A program made the translations under genes and the position numbers. Under the pieces are notes generated by a model. It saw only the letters and a program-made list of their open reading frames with translations, made no database searches and was not told the origin of the DNA. From assembly GCA_045656145.1 (NCBI GenBank), contig JAZOQP010000046.1, positions 1 to 34,447 on the forward strand: 34,447 nt of DNA. The letters are read 5' to 3'. Origin of the DNA: SIG565 sp045656145. GTDB taxonomy: Bacteria; Bacillota; Clostridia; Oscillospirales; Acutalibacteraceae. Below are positions 23,545-31,273 of this stretch, piece after piece (within the stretch, counting starts at the first letter, position 1; each line of letters begins with the position of its first letter).

Positions 23545-23625
23545 GCTATTTAATACAACTGCGGGTTTTATAAACCGTATTGACGCAGGTTGTAACGCGA
23601 AAACGCGTTAGCTACTCCCTTCGGG
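23536..23625 (-). promoter_or_regulatory. yybP-ykoY (Mn2+) riboswitch aptamer
   Basis: On the minus strand the leader carries the conserved parts of the Mn2+-sensing yybP-ykoY motif in order: GAAGGGAGTAGC (L1 region), a 7-bp helix TAACGCG/CGCGTTA (23593-23610), then CGTCAATACGG of L3 within the helix closed by CAAC..GTTG (23556-23592), and finally TAGCAAGAC (23540-23548). Basal P1 is CGAAG/CTTCG. The first, third and last blocks match the Lactococcus yybP-ykoY RNA as I remember it; the fourth helix seems reduced. Genes usually found under this switch are Mn2+ or cation exporters (MntP, TerC-like, P-type ATPases), and it normally turns expression on when Mn2+ is high. Confidence 0.9.
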
Positions 23626-23634
23626 ACAAAAGAT

Positions 23635-23663
23635 ATTATACCTTTTATACCACAATTTGTCAA
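23635..23663 (-). promoter_or_regulatory. Promoter of the riboswitch-oadB-like operon
   Basis: Minus strand: TTGACA (23658-23663), 17-base spacer, TATAAT (23635-23640), a perfect consensus. Transcription would start near 23628, so the aptamer begins almost at the 5' end. Confidence 0.92.
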
Positions 23664-23671
23664 GATTTTAG

Positions 23672-24562
23672 TTAGTTTAGTTTATCGGCATTTTGCTCAA
23701 CATATTCATCGAGGGTTATGCCGAGGTTATGGATTTCGGTTGCTACTTCTCTTCCAACATAGCGGAAGTGCCAAGGCTCATATTTAATGCCGGTTATATG
23801 AATTGTATCCTTAGGATATCTTAAAATGAAGCCAAAGCGGTAGCAGTTATCCTCAAGCCAATCGGCCTCCTTGGTGCCGCCAAAGGCGTCGGTTGCGGAG
23901 GGGTGGTTGTGCATATCGAGGCAGAGGCCGCTTTGATGTTCACTTGTGCCGGGCTTTGTTGAATAGGTTAGGGTATGGGCTTCGCACTCGGCCTTGGTTT
24001 TATATTTGCCTGTTTTCCAATCGTTTTCGAAATACATATTAAATAGGTAATCCTGATATGAATAGGACCTGTATGCGCTTGTAACGGTTATATCGGAAAA
24101 GCCATATTCCTTTGCCTCTGCCAAAAATGCTTTTAAACTTTCTGCCGCATTTTTGCGAAGCTTTTGGGTGGCTCTGCCATCCTTTCTTGTGTGTCCGCAA
24201 TCGGTAAGGTCTTCGGGCTCAAAATCTTTACTTAGCGGATTTTCGGGGTTCACCAAGAAAACATACTCATATTTATTTTCAGGCTCTATATATTTCAAGT
24301 ATTTCTCAATATCAATTTTATATTCCTTGCCAACCTTTTCTTCATAGGTAGGCTCAGGCTGAGACTCGGGTGTTTCCGAATTGTTTTCGGGGGTTTCTAT
24401 AATTTCGCCCTGATTAGCTTCAGGCTCTTTTGGAATCTCTCCATTCTTTTCGGCAAAAAGCGGTTTTATAAATAATATAGCGCAAATAATTACCGCCAAG
24501 GTTAAAATTGCTGCCAAGGTTTTTCTAGGATTATTTCTTTTTCTTCTTTTATATCTAGCCAT
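23672..24562 (-). CDS. VanY-type D-alanyl-D-alanine carboxypeptidase (M15B)
   Basis: A 296-residue membrane-anchored peptidase. A basic N-terminus (MARYKRRKRNNPRK) and one transmembrane helix are followed by a Glu/Pro-rich spacer and an M15B domain with the zinc motifs SEHQSGLCLDMHN (SxHxxGxAxD type) and EPWHFRYVG. It should trim the terminal D-Ala of peptidoglycan stem peptides outside the cell. The ATG at 24562 follows GGTGATTA; the in-frame TTG at 24574 lies upstream of the ribosome binding site. No VanH/A/X or VanRS genes are present, so it is a housekeeping enzyme rather than glycopeptide resistance (inference). No terminator separates it from the next promoter. Confidence 0.9.
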   Translation of the reverse strand: MARYKRRKRNNPRKTLAAILTLAVIICAILFIKPLFAEKNGEIPKEPEANQGEIIETPENNSETPESQPEPTYEEKVGKEYKIDIEKYLKYIEPENKYEYVFLVNPENPLSKDFEPEDLTDCGHTRKDGRATQKLRKNAAESLKAFLAEAKEYGFSDITVTSAYRSYSYQDYLFNMYFENDWKTGKYKTKAECEAHTLTYSTKPGTSEHQSGLCLDMHNHPSATDAFGGTKEADWLEDNCYRFGFILRYPKDTIHITGIKYEPWHFRYVGREVATEIHNLGITLDEYVEQNADKLN

Positions 24563-24579
24563 TTTAATCACCAAAATTA

Positions 24580-24608
24580 ATTATACACCTTATTGAAAAA
24601 ATTTGCAA
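24580..24608 (-). promoter_or_regulatory. Promoter of the VanY-type gene
   Basis: Minus strand: -35 TTGCAA (24603-24608), 17-base spacer, -10 TATAAT (24580-24585). It overlaps the divergent tex promoter. The start, near 24573, is about 11 bases from the ATG, so the leader is little more than the ribosome binding site. Confidence 0.7.
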
Positions 24609-24621
24609 TAAATGGTATAAT
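24593..24621 (+). promoter_or_regulatory. Promoter of tex
   Basis: -35 TTGAAA (24593-24598), 17-base spacer, -10 TATAAT (24616-24621). The -35 contains the TTG of an apparent longer tex reading frame, which rules that start out. Confidence 0.8.
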
Positions 24622-24655
24622 AAATTTAGTTAAAATAAAAAAGAGGAGCCTTTTT

Positions 24656-26791
24656 ATGTCCCACACAAAAATACTTGCAAATGAATTTGAAACCAATGAA
24701 AATTATATTGAAAATATTATAAAACTTTTGGATGAGGGCAACACTATTCCCTTTATTGCGCGTTACCGCAAGGAAATGCATGGGGCTATGGATGACCAAA
24801 AAATTCGCGCAATTTCTGATAGACTTACCTATCTTAGAAACCTTGATGAAAGGCGCGAGGAAATAAGAAATTTAATAAACGAGCAGGGTTTACTTTCCGA
24901 AGAAGTTGAAGCCGCTTTAAATAATGCCAATGTTTTATCCGAACTTGAGGATATCTACCGCCCATTCAGACCTAAACGCAAAACAAGGGCCTCGGTTGCA
25001 AAAGAGAAGGGATTAGAGCCTTTAGCTGATGAGATTATGGAAAATGAGGGCGAGGCATTAGAGGCTCTTGCCGAAAAATATATAGATGCCGAAAAGGGTG
25101 TTGAAACAATAGAGGATGCGTTAGGTGGCGCCGGCGATATTATTGCTGAGAGAATTTCGGATGATGCTGAATGCCGAAAGAGAATTAGAAATCTTGTAAG
25201 GCTAAACGGTTTTATTGTATCAAGTGGTGCTAAAGAAGACCTTGGAGTTTATGAAATGTATAAAGAGTTTCGCGAAAAGGTTTCAAAAATTGCATCGCAT
25301 AGGGTGCTTGCGTTAAATCGCGGAGAAAAGGAAGAGTTTTTAAAGGTTTCGGTTGAGATGGAGGATGAAAAACCTTTAAATGTTATAAATTCGCTCTATA
25401 AGGGTAAATGCACAGTTTCGAGTGAATTTATTAAGGCTGCAGGGGAGGACGCCTATTCGCGCCTTATTTACCCCGCTATTGAAAGAGAAATTCGCTCGGA
25501 ACTTACAGATACCGCCTGTACTTCGGCAATTAAACTTTTTGGTCAAAATCTTCGACAGTTACTTATGGTGCCGCCCGTTAAGGATAAAACGGTTATTGGC
25601 CTTGACCCCGGATATAGAACAGGTTGCAAGGTGGCTGTAGTTGATAAAACAGGCAAGGTGCTTGATACCACGGTTATTTACCCGACACATTCTGCCGCTC
25701 AAATTGAGGCTTCAAAACAGAAGTTGGAAGCATTAATTAAAAAATATGATGCCGATATATTATCTATAGGTAATGGTACCGCTTCAAGAGAGACCGAGGC
25801 ATTTGTTGCCGAGCTTATAGCTGAAAAAGGACTTAAAGCGCAGTTTATAATAGTGAATGAGGCCGGAGCTTCGGTTTATTCGGCATCTCCATTGGCGGCA
25901 GCCGAAATGCCCGAGCTTGATTTAACGCTCAGAAGTGCTGTTTCAATAGCAAGGCGCCTTCAAGACCCCCTTGCAGAGCTTGTAAAGATTGAGCCAAAGG
26001 CAATAGGTGTTGGCCAATATCAACATGATATGCCTAAAAAAGAGCTTGAAAATTCGCTTGATGGCGTTGTTGAAGATTGCGTGAACAAGGTTGGCGCCGA
26101 CCTTAACACCGCTTCTGCCACACTTCTTTCGCATATTTCGGGACTTTCTGCCGCAGTTTGCAAAAATATTGTTGCTTACCGCGAGGAAAACGGAGAATTT
26201 ACCGATAGAAGTGAGCTTAAAAAGGTTGCAAAGTTAGGACCAAAGGCCTATGAGCAATCGGCAGGATTCCTTAGAATTGCGGGAGGTAAAAACCCACTTG
26301 ATAACACGAGTGTGCACCCTGAATCCTATGCTACTGCAAAGGCGCTTTTAAAGGAATATTCTCTAACACTCAATTCTAAAAATTTAGTTGAGGTTTTATC
26401 CTCTTTAAGTGAATCGGATATTATAGCCACCGCCGAAAAGCTAGGCGTTGGAACACCTACTCTTCGTGATATTGTTGCCGAACTTATAAAGCCGGGAAGA
26501 GACCCGAGAGATGAGGCCGAAAAACCCGTTTTCAAAACAGGAATACTCGGCATGGATGACCTAAGTGTTGGTATGGTGCTTAACGGAAAGGTTAGAAATG
26601 TTATAGATTTCGGCGCCTTTGTTGATATTGGCGTTCATCAGGATGGACTTGTTCACATTTCCGAAATTTCAAACTCATTTATAAAGCATCCGAGCGAGAA
26701 ACTATCGGTTGGAGATACCGTAAAGGTTAAAATTATTGGTTTGGATACAGCTAAAAAGAGAATTTCACTCAGCATTAAGCAGGCAGATTAA
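24656..26791 (+). CDS. tex: Tex family transcription accessory / RNA-binding protein
   Basis: A 711-residue Tex protein, a nucleic-acid-binding factor related to eukaryotic Spt6. Order of domains: helical N-terminal region (NTIPFIARYRKEMHGAMDD, a Tex hallmark), the YqgF/RNase H-like domain (VIGLDPGYRTGCKVAVVD), helix-hairpin-helix region (GVVEDCVNKVGADLNTAS and SAAVCKNIVAYREENG), and a C-terminal S1 domain (GMVLNGKVRNVIDFGAFVDIG to VHISEIS). Length is typical. ATG 24656 follows GAGGAG by 7 bases. Single-gene unit with consensus promoter and terminator. Confidence 0.95.
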   Translation: MSHTKILANEFETNENYIENIIKLLDEGNTIPFIARYRKEMHGAMDDQKIRAISDRLTYLRNLDERREEIRNLINEQGLLSEEVEAALNNANVLSELEDIYRPFRPKRKTRASVAKEKGLEPLADEIMENEGEALEALAEKYIDAEKGVETIEDALGGAGDIIAERISDDAECRKRIRNLVRLNGFIVSSGAKEDLGVYEMYKEFREKVSKIASHRVLALNRGEKEEFLKVSVEMEDEKPLNVINSLYKGKCTVSSEFIKAAGEDAYSRLIYPAIEREIRSELTDTACTSAIKLFGQNLRQLLMVPPVKDKTVIGLDPGYRTGCKVAVVDKTGKVLDTTVIYPTHSAAQIEASKQKLEALIKKYDADILSIGNGTASRETEAFVAELIAEKGLKAQFIIVNEAGASVYSASPLAAAEMPELDLTLRSAVSIARRLQDPLAELVKIEPKAIGVGQYQHDMPKKELENSLDGVVEDCVNKVGADLNTASATLLSHISGLSAAVCKNIVAYREENGEFTDRSELKKVAKLGPKAYEQSAGFLRIAGGKNPLDNTSVHPESYATAKALLKEYSLTLNSKNLVEVLSSLSESDIIATAEKLGVGTPTLRDIVAELIKPGRDPRDEAEKPVFKTGILGMDDLSVGMVLNGKVRNVIDFGAFVDIGVHQDGLVHISEISNSFIKHPSEKLSVGDTVKVKIIGLDTAKKRISLSIKQAD

Positions 26792-26796
26792 AATAA

Positions 26797-26823
26797 AAAG
26801 GGCTCGGAATTTCCGAGCCCTTT
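26797..26823. terminator. Bidirectional terminator between tex and comEB
   Basis: AAAGGGCTCGGAA pairs exactly with 26811-26823 around a one-base gap. A-rich flanks lie on both sides, and it separates converging genes. Confidence 0.88.
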
Positions 26824-26836
26824 AAATATGTATAAT

Positions 26837-27316
26837 TTACAGTTTTAATTCAACCGTGTTTTTTGTTTGCTCATACTGGCGGTATTTTACGCCTGCAACA
26901 TCAAACATACGCTTAGAGGCAATAACGCTTTCAGTTCCGGCATATTTATCGCACATATAGATTACCTCGGTAATACCCGACTGAATGATTGCTTTAGCAC
27001 ATTCATTGCAGGGGAATAATGTTGTATAAACCTTGCAGTCTTTAAGTGAGCCGCCGCGGAAGTTTAAAATGGCATTGAGCTCTGCATGGCAAACGAAGAA
27101 ATATTTGCTATCAAGCGCTCCGCCTGTGTTAGACCAAGGGAACTCGTCATCCGAGCAATGACAAGGCATACCATTATAGCCGAGCGACATAATTTTATTA
27201 TCTTTATCAACAATGCAGGCACCAACCTGAGTTGAGGGGTCTTTACTTCTTTGTGAAGAAAGAAGCGCTATACCCATAAAATATTCATCCCATGTTAAAT
27301 AGTTATCTCTTTTCAT
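26837..27316 (-). CDS. comEB: Deoxycytidylate deaminase (ComEB-type)
   Basis: A 159-residue zinc deaminase converting dCMP to dUMP. The zinc site is CHAELNAI (His77, Glu79) and PCNECAKAI (Cys103, Cys106), and the N-terminal DPSTQVGACIVDKDN and LGYNGMP segments are typical of this family. Length is usual. No other competence genes are adjacent, so the likely role is pyrimidine nucleotide supply. Start has AGAGGTG upstream. Its promoter overlaps the end of the MFS gene. Confidence 0.93.
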   Translation of the reverse strand: MKRDNYLTWDEYFMGIALLSSQRSKDPSTQVGACIVDKDNKIMSLGYNGMPCHCSDDEFPWSNTGGALDSKYFFVCHAELNAILNFRGGSLKDCKVYTTLFPCNECAKAIIQSGITEVIYMCDKYAGTESVIASKRMFDVAGVKYRQYEQTKNTVELKL

Positions 27317-27348
27317 TTAAAACACCTCTAAAATGCTTTGTTAATAGT

Positions 27349-27377
27349 ATTTTAATACATTTTCCATTATTTTTCAA
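27349..27377 (-). promoter_or_regulatory. Promoter of comEB
   Basis: Minus strand: -35 TTGAAA (27372-27377), 17-base spacer, -10 TAAAAT (27349-27354). The -35 lies inside the 3' end of the MFS gene. Confidence 0.6.
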
Positions 27378-28527
27378 TAGAAATTTTTTTAAGAAAAATT
27401 ATGAGAAGAAGCGGGAATGCCGCGCCAAAGAAAAATGCGGGGGAAAGGCCTGTTTTTTCTGCCGCTATTCCTATTATAAATGGACCTATGCTGCAACCTA
27501 TATCTCCCGCTGCTGCTAAAAATGAAAATATTTTTGCGCCGCTGTTTTTAAAACGCTTTGCGGTGAGGCTGATTGTGCCGGGCCACATAACGCTGACCGA
27601 TAGTCCGCAAAGGAGAATTCCGAATATTTTAAATGCGTTGTTAAGTGGCAAGGCGATAAGAAGATATGAAATAAGGCAGAATATTCCTGAATAGAGCATT
27701 ACCTTTTGGATTTTTATCCTTTTGCCATATATACCGTAAAGCAAACGCCCTATGCCCATAAATAATGCGAATAGGGTGGGGCATAATAAATCTCCAAGGC
27801 TTTTTGGGAGTTTTAAGGTTATTTCCGCAAAGGTTGATGACCATTGCGATACCGCTATTTCAGAGGCTCCCGCGCATAGCATTAGGGCAAGAAAAAGATA
27901 AAATAGTGGGGTTTTAAGGGTTTTTCTATCGGTTTCTTCGGCTTTCTCGGCTTCTATTTCAACAATTGGCACCTTTAACATTAAAAACATATTAATTAGC
28001 GGCACTGCCGACCAGGCAATAGCGAGGTATTGCCAAATGTTTATTGAGAACAAAAAGAAAACAAGCGTTGAAATGGCTACGGTAAGCAACTGACCAAAAC
28101 AATAAAAAGAATGAAGCAGGCTCATCTGAGCTGCTTTATTTTTGGTTGGAAGATATTCAATAATTGGACTTATCACAACCTCTATAAGTCCTCCGCCTAT
28201 AGAATAAACAACAACACTTAAAAGCACCGCTAAATAGGTGTTTTGGATAAAATTCGGCAAAACACCAAGGAGCAATAACCCTAAAAATGATAAAAGGTTT
28301 GCCGCAACCGCGCCGCCGCGCATACCGATTTTAGTTACTATAGCGGGGGATATTAAATCGGTTGCAAGCTGTACTGCAAAGGTTATTACCGAAAGTGTTG
28401 CCAAAAGGGAAAAGGATATTCCGTAACTAGTGTTAAGCGTTACGAAAAGAAGCGGTAAAAAGTTTATTATAAGCGCTTGAACAAAGTACCCTATGTAGCA
28501 AGAAATTTTAGTTAAAGTATAATTCAT
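27367..28527 (-). CDS. MFS transporter
   Basis: A 386-residue membrane protein with about 12 hydrophobic segments and a cytoplasmic loop in the middle (KVPIVEIEAEKAEETDRKTLKTP). The loop after TM2 (TKIGMRGGAVAANLLSFLG) resembles the MFS motif A region, and the second half shows LLYGIYGKRIKIQKV in the equivalent position. The layout is close to the FucP/YfkF-like sugar or drug transporters. The substrate is not identifiable. Its ATG overlaps the stop codon of the HAD phosphatase (TAATG), so the two are translated together. Confidence 0.85.
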   Translation of the reverse strand: MNYTLTKISCYIGYFVQALIINFLPLLFVTLNTSYGISFSLLATLSVITFAVQLATDLISPAIVTKIGMRGGAVAANLLSFLGLLLLGVLPNFIQNTYLAVLLSVVVYSIGGGLIEVVISPIIEYLPTKNKAAQMSLLHSFYCFGQLLTVAISTLVFFLFSINIWQYLAIAWSAVPLINMFLMLKVPIVEIEAEKAEETDRKTLKTPLFYLFLALMLCAGASEIAVSQWSSTFAEITLKLPKSLGDLLCPTLFALFMGIGRLLYGIYGKRIKIQKVMLYSGIFCLISYLLIALPLNNAFKIFGILLCGLSVSVMWPGTISLTAKRFKNSGAKIFSFLAAAGDIGCSIGPFIIGIAAEKTGLSPAFFFGAAFPLLLIIFLKKISIEK

Positions 28528-29174
28528 TATTTTATAAGTTCTAAGAGTTCAAGCGGACTGTTAATTATATGCTCAGCTCCGTTTTCTCTTAATTCCTCTT
28601 CGGTTCTAAAACCCCATGTAACGCCAACGGGGGTTATACCACTATTTACACCTGCCAACATATCCATTCCCGAATCGCCAACAAAAAGGCACTCTTCGGG
28701 GGTTAAATTCAACTCTTTAAGGCAAAGGAATATGATCTCAGGGTTTGGCTTTGTGGGGATGCCTTCGCGCTGACCGTAAACTGCGGTTATCTTATCTCCA
28801 AAGAAATGATTGGAAATGTTTTCTGCCGCCGCATGAGCCTTATTGGTTATAAGAACCGATTTCACGCCTTTATTAATTAATGTATCAAGAAGGGCGTGAA
28901 CATCGTTATAAGGTGCGGTTTTAACGAGGCTGTGAGTTTTATAATAGGCCATAAAATCGGCGAGCACCTTATTATGAGTTTCGGTATTTTTGAATTCTTC
29001 GGGCAGGGCGCGTTCTATTAGGTTTCTCATACCGTTACCTATAAAGTATTTATACTTTTTGGTTTCGTGGGTGGGGAAGCCATATTCAGCTAAGGTATGG
29101 TTTACGCCGTCTGCCAAATCATCTAGAGAATTAATAAGAGTACCATCAAGGTCAAATAAAATTGCTTTAATCAT
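28527..29174 (-). CDS. HAD-family phosphatase (phosphoglycolate phosphatase-like)
   Basis: A 215-residue HAD hydrolase: motif I FDLDGTLINS (Asp8 nucleophile, Asp10), a helical cap, motif II VLITNKAH, motif III Lys in KPNPEIIFLCLKEL, motif IV FVGDSGMDMLAG. It is closest in layout to phosphoglycolate phosphatase (Gph) or PpaX-like enzymes; the substrate is unknown. The start is ATG 29174, 8 bases after GGTG; the earlier TTG at 29219 is in the promoter -35. It heads an operon with the MFS transporter. Confidence 0.88.
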   Translation of the reverse strand: MIKAILFDLDGTLINSLDDLADGVNHTLAEYGFPTHETKKYKYFIGNGMRNLIERALPEEFKNTETHNKVLADFMAYYKTHSLVKTAPYNDVHALLDTLINKGVKSVLITNKAHAAAENISNHFFGDKITAVYGQREGIPTKPNPEIIFLCLKELNLTPEECLFVGDSGMDMLAGVNSGITPVGVTWGFRTEEELRENGAEHIINSPLELLELIK

Positions 29175-29190
29175 TATAATCACCAAAAGT

Positions 29191-29219
29191 ATTTTAACAG
29201 TTAATAAATTAAATTTCAA
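29191..29219 (-). promoter_or_regulatory. Promoter of the HAD-MFS operon
   Basis: Minus strand: -35 TTGAAA (29214-29219), 17-base spacer, -10 TAAAAT (29191-29196). The predicted start near 29184 falls at the GGTG ribosome binding site. Confidence 0.65.
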
Positions 29220-29236
29220 GATTTTTTAAAAAATAC

Positions 29237-29265
29237 TTGCATTTTAGAAAGTTTTGTGTTATTAT
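29237..29265 (+). promoter_or_regulatory. Promoter of rpmB
   Basis: -35 TTGCAT (29237-29242), 17-base spacer, -10 TATTAT (29260-29265). Confidence 0.65.
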
Positions 29266-29310
29266 ATCATTTGCTAATGTGATTTATTGAATTAAAGGAG
29301 GTGCAGACTC

Positions 29311-29499
29311 ATGGCAAAATGTGATATCTGCAACAAAGAAATTGCTTTTGGAATTAAGGTATCCCACTCACACAGACGTTCTAACAGAACATGGAAGCCT
29401 AACGTTAAGAAGGTTAAGGCTATCGTTAACGGTACACCGTGTCGTATAAATGCCTGCACCCGTTGTTTGCGTTCAGGTAAGGTTACCCGCGCTATCTAA
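29311..29499 (+). CDS. rpmB: 50S ribosomal protein L28
   Basis: A 62-residue L28 of the large ribosomal subunit: CDICNKEIAFGIKVSHSHRRSNRTWKPN is diagnostic. It has two CxxC-type pairs (C4-C7 and C49-C52, plus C44), so this is the zinc-binding form. Strong ribosome binding site AGGAGGTG. It is monocistronic, with its own promoter and terminator. Confidence 0.97.
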   Translation: MAKCDICNKEIAFGIKVSHSHRRSNRTWKPNVKKVKAIVNGTPCRINACTRCLRSGKVTRAI

Positions 29500-29525
29500 T
29501 AGGCATTTTAAAATTTTTGAAAAAC

Positions 29526-29558
29526 GGTGTAGTCTATAGTAGGACTGCACCTTTTTTT
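29526..29558 (+). terminator. Terminator of rpmB
   Basis: GGTGTAGTC pairs with GACTGCACC (29543-29551; one G-U), 8-base loop, then seven T. Confidence 0.88.
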
Positions 29559-29577
29559 ATTTTGTGAGGTAAAAGAT

Positions 29578-30933
29578 ATGTATGATTTAGTGATTATCGG
29601 CGGTGGCATTGGTGGAATTATGGCGGCTTATAAGGCTAAAATTAATTCGCCTGAAGCTAAAATTGTAATTATTGAAAAGGGTCTTCCTTTAAATAAGAGA
29701 AACTGCCCTGCGAACAGAAATAAGAAGTGTATTCACTGCAAAATCTGCAGTATCACAAGCGGATATGCAGGCGCAGGAGCTTTTTCGGATGGTAAGTTTA
29801 ACATAGGTACCGCCTATGGTGGTTCGCTTGGGGATGAACTCGGCGAAATAACCGCGATGGAATATATCGATGCGGTTGATAAGGTGCTTGAGAGCTTTTC
29901 TGAGGATTATCCCGAGCTTTATAAATCTAACGAAGAGTTAAAGCTTAAATGTTTGCAGAACAATTTAAGGCTTCTCGATATGAATGTTCGCCATTTGGGT
30001 ACCGATAAAAACTTTAAAACAATGCTTAATATTATTGAATGGTTGGAAGAAAAGGGCGTTGAGCTTTTATCTCTTACCGATTGCTTGGATATTGAAAAAA
30101 GCGAAGCGGGTTATCTGATTAAGACCGATAAGGGCGATTATGAGGGCAAAAAACTTATTATTGCAACAGGCAGAAGCGGTGCCGATTTTGTTAAGACCAT
30201 TTGTGAGAAATTTGGAATTCAAATTAATGCAAACTCGGTTGATATCGGCGTTCGCGTTGAAATGAAGGACGCTATATGGCAGGAGTTTTCAAGCAAGATT
30301 TATGAGCCGAAAATTCTTTACCGCACCAAGACATTTGAGGATAGAACTCGTATGTTCTGCTTTAATCAGGGTGGTCTTGTATCGGCTGAGAATAATCACG
30401 GCGTAATTACCGCCAACGGCCATTCCTTTGCAGAAAAGGAAAAGAAGACCGATAACTGCAACTTTGCAATTCTTTCTTCAATACATTTTGCGGGCGACTT
30501 TAATAAGCCTACCGAATATGCCGCAAATATTGCAAAGAATATGAACTTTGCGGGCGAAGGCAATATTATTGTTCAGCGTTTCGGCGATTTAATAAGAGGC
30601 CGAAGAACTAATGAGCATAGACTTTCGGCCAACAGCGTTATTCCAACCCTTAAGGCCTTTGCGGGAGACCTTTCGATAGTTATGCCCTATAGAGCGCTTA
30701 CTAATATTATCGAAACAATTTATGCGCTTGATAAGGTAGCACCCGGTTGCGCTAATGATGATACTCTCCTTTACGGATGCGAGAATAAGTATTACTCCAT
30801 CCGCCCCGTTCATAACGGACACTTCGAAGTGGCGGACGGTATGTATCTTATAGGCGATGGCTCGGGAATAACACGCGGACTTTCCCAGTCCGGCGCTATG
30901 GGACTTTACGTTGCTGATAGGATATTTGGATAA
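29578..30933 (+). CDS. FAD-dependent dehydrogenase (uncharacterised oxidoreductase family)
   Basis: A 451-residue flavoprotein with the dinucleotide motif IIGGGIGGIMAA at the N-terminus and a second FAD contact near the C-terminus (MYLIGDGSGITRGLSQSGAMG). A four-Cys cluster (C43, C51, C54, C57: NCP..KKCIHCKIC) precedes GAGAFSDGKFN, the signature of the widespread family annotated as uncharacterised FAD-dependent dehydrogenases. The Cys set could bind metal or an Fe-S cluster. Substrate unknown. It lies 78 bases after rpmB beyond a terminator, with GAGG as ribosome binding site; no clear promoter was found. Confidence 0.88.
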   Translation: MYDLVIIGGGIGGIMAAYKAKINSPEAKIVIIEKGLPLNKRNCPANRNKKCIHCKICSITSGYAGAGAFSDGKFNIGTAYGGSLGDELGEITAMEYIDAVDKVLESFSEDYPELYKSNEELKLKCLQNNLRLLDMNVRHLGTDKNFKTMLNIIEWLEEKGVELLSLTDCLDIEKSEAGYLIKTDKGDYEGKKLIIATGRSGADFVKTICEKFGIQINANSVDIGVRVEMKDAIWQEFSSKIYEPKILYRTKTFEDRTRMFCFNQGGLVSAENNHGVITANGHSFAEKEKKTDNCNFAILSSIHFAGDFNKPTEYAANIAKNMNFAGEGNIIVQRFGDLIRGRRTNEHRLSANSVIPTLKAFAGDLSIVMPYRALTNIIETIYALDKVAPGCANDDTLLYGCENKYYSIRPVHNGHFEVADGMYLIGDGSGITRGLSQSGAMGLYVADRIFG

Positions 30934-30973
30934 AATTATCGGGTGCAGATTAACTGCGCCCGATTCGTTTTTC

Positions 30974-31002
30974 TTGACAAAAGGAAAGCTATGATATAAA
31001 AT
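30974..31002 (+). promoter_or_regulatory. Promoter of tRNA-Arg
   Basis: -35 TTGACA (30974-30979), 17-base spacer, -10 TAAAAT (30997-31002); the start would fall a few bases before the tRNA. Confidence 0.75.
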
Positions 31003-31013
31003 ATATTTCACAT

Positions 31014-31088
31014 GCCCCCTTAGTTAAATGGATATAATAAACCCCTCCTAAGGGTTAGTTATGCGTTCGATTCGCGTAGGGGGTGCCA
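31014..31088 (+). tRNA. tRNA-Arg (anticodon CCT)
   Basis: A complete cloverleaf. The acceptor GCCCCCT pairs with AGGGGGT, discriminator G, CCA encoded. D-arm GTTA/TAAT with GG in the loop. The anticodon stem AACCC/GGGTT encloses CTCCTAA, giving anticodon CCT, which reads AGG. The T-arm has the stem ATGCG/CGCGT and loop TTCGATT. The 75-base length is normal. Confidence 0.95.
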
Positions 31089-31090
31089 AA

Positions 31091-31241
31091 GGCGGCGAGA
31101 TGAACTCGCCTAAGATAAGAGATAATAGATAATATTGAATAGATAAAAGATACCTCGCGGCTCGCCGCCGCTTCAACTATTCTATATTATCCATTATCTC
31201 TTATCTATTACCTAAAAAAGGAAATTATAAAGTTTTAGGTA
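31091..31241. repeat. Hairpin-dense element downstream of tRNA-Arg with 29-bp imperfect inverted repeat
   Basis: 31114-31142 and 31177-31205 are inverted copies matching at 27 of 29 bases, built from GATAAT-like units and separated by a GC-rich 34-base loop. GGCGGCGAG (31091-31099) can pair with CTCGCCGCC inside that loop or, as GGCGAG, locally with CTCGCC (31105-31110). A further 9-bp hairpin is at 31209-31241. No reading frame is present. It looks like a MITE-type or repetitive intergenic element. The remaining stretch to 31466 holds the repeat at 31274 and the next promoter. Confidence 0.65.
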
Positions 31242-31273
31242 TGCGGGAAGTTTCTCTTAAAATAAAAGGCCAG

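Noticed and set aside
23672..24562. Glycopeptide resistance locus
   Set aside because: Only a VanY-type carboxypeptidase is present; there is no ligase, dehydrogenase, VanX or two-component system.
24593..24655. Longer N-terminus for Tex starting at TTG 24593
   Set aside because: That TTG is the -35 box of a good promoter, and a strong ribosome binding site lies directly before ATG 24656.
30589..31011. 140-codon minus-strand frame opposite the FAD dehydrogenase end
   Set aside because: It is a shadow frame covering the 3' end of a well-supported flavoprotein gene and the tRNA promoter, with no ribosome binding site or recognisable domain.
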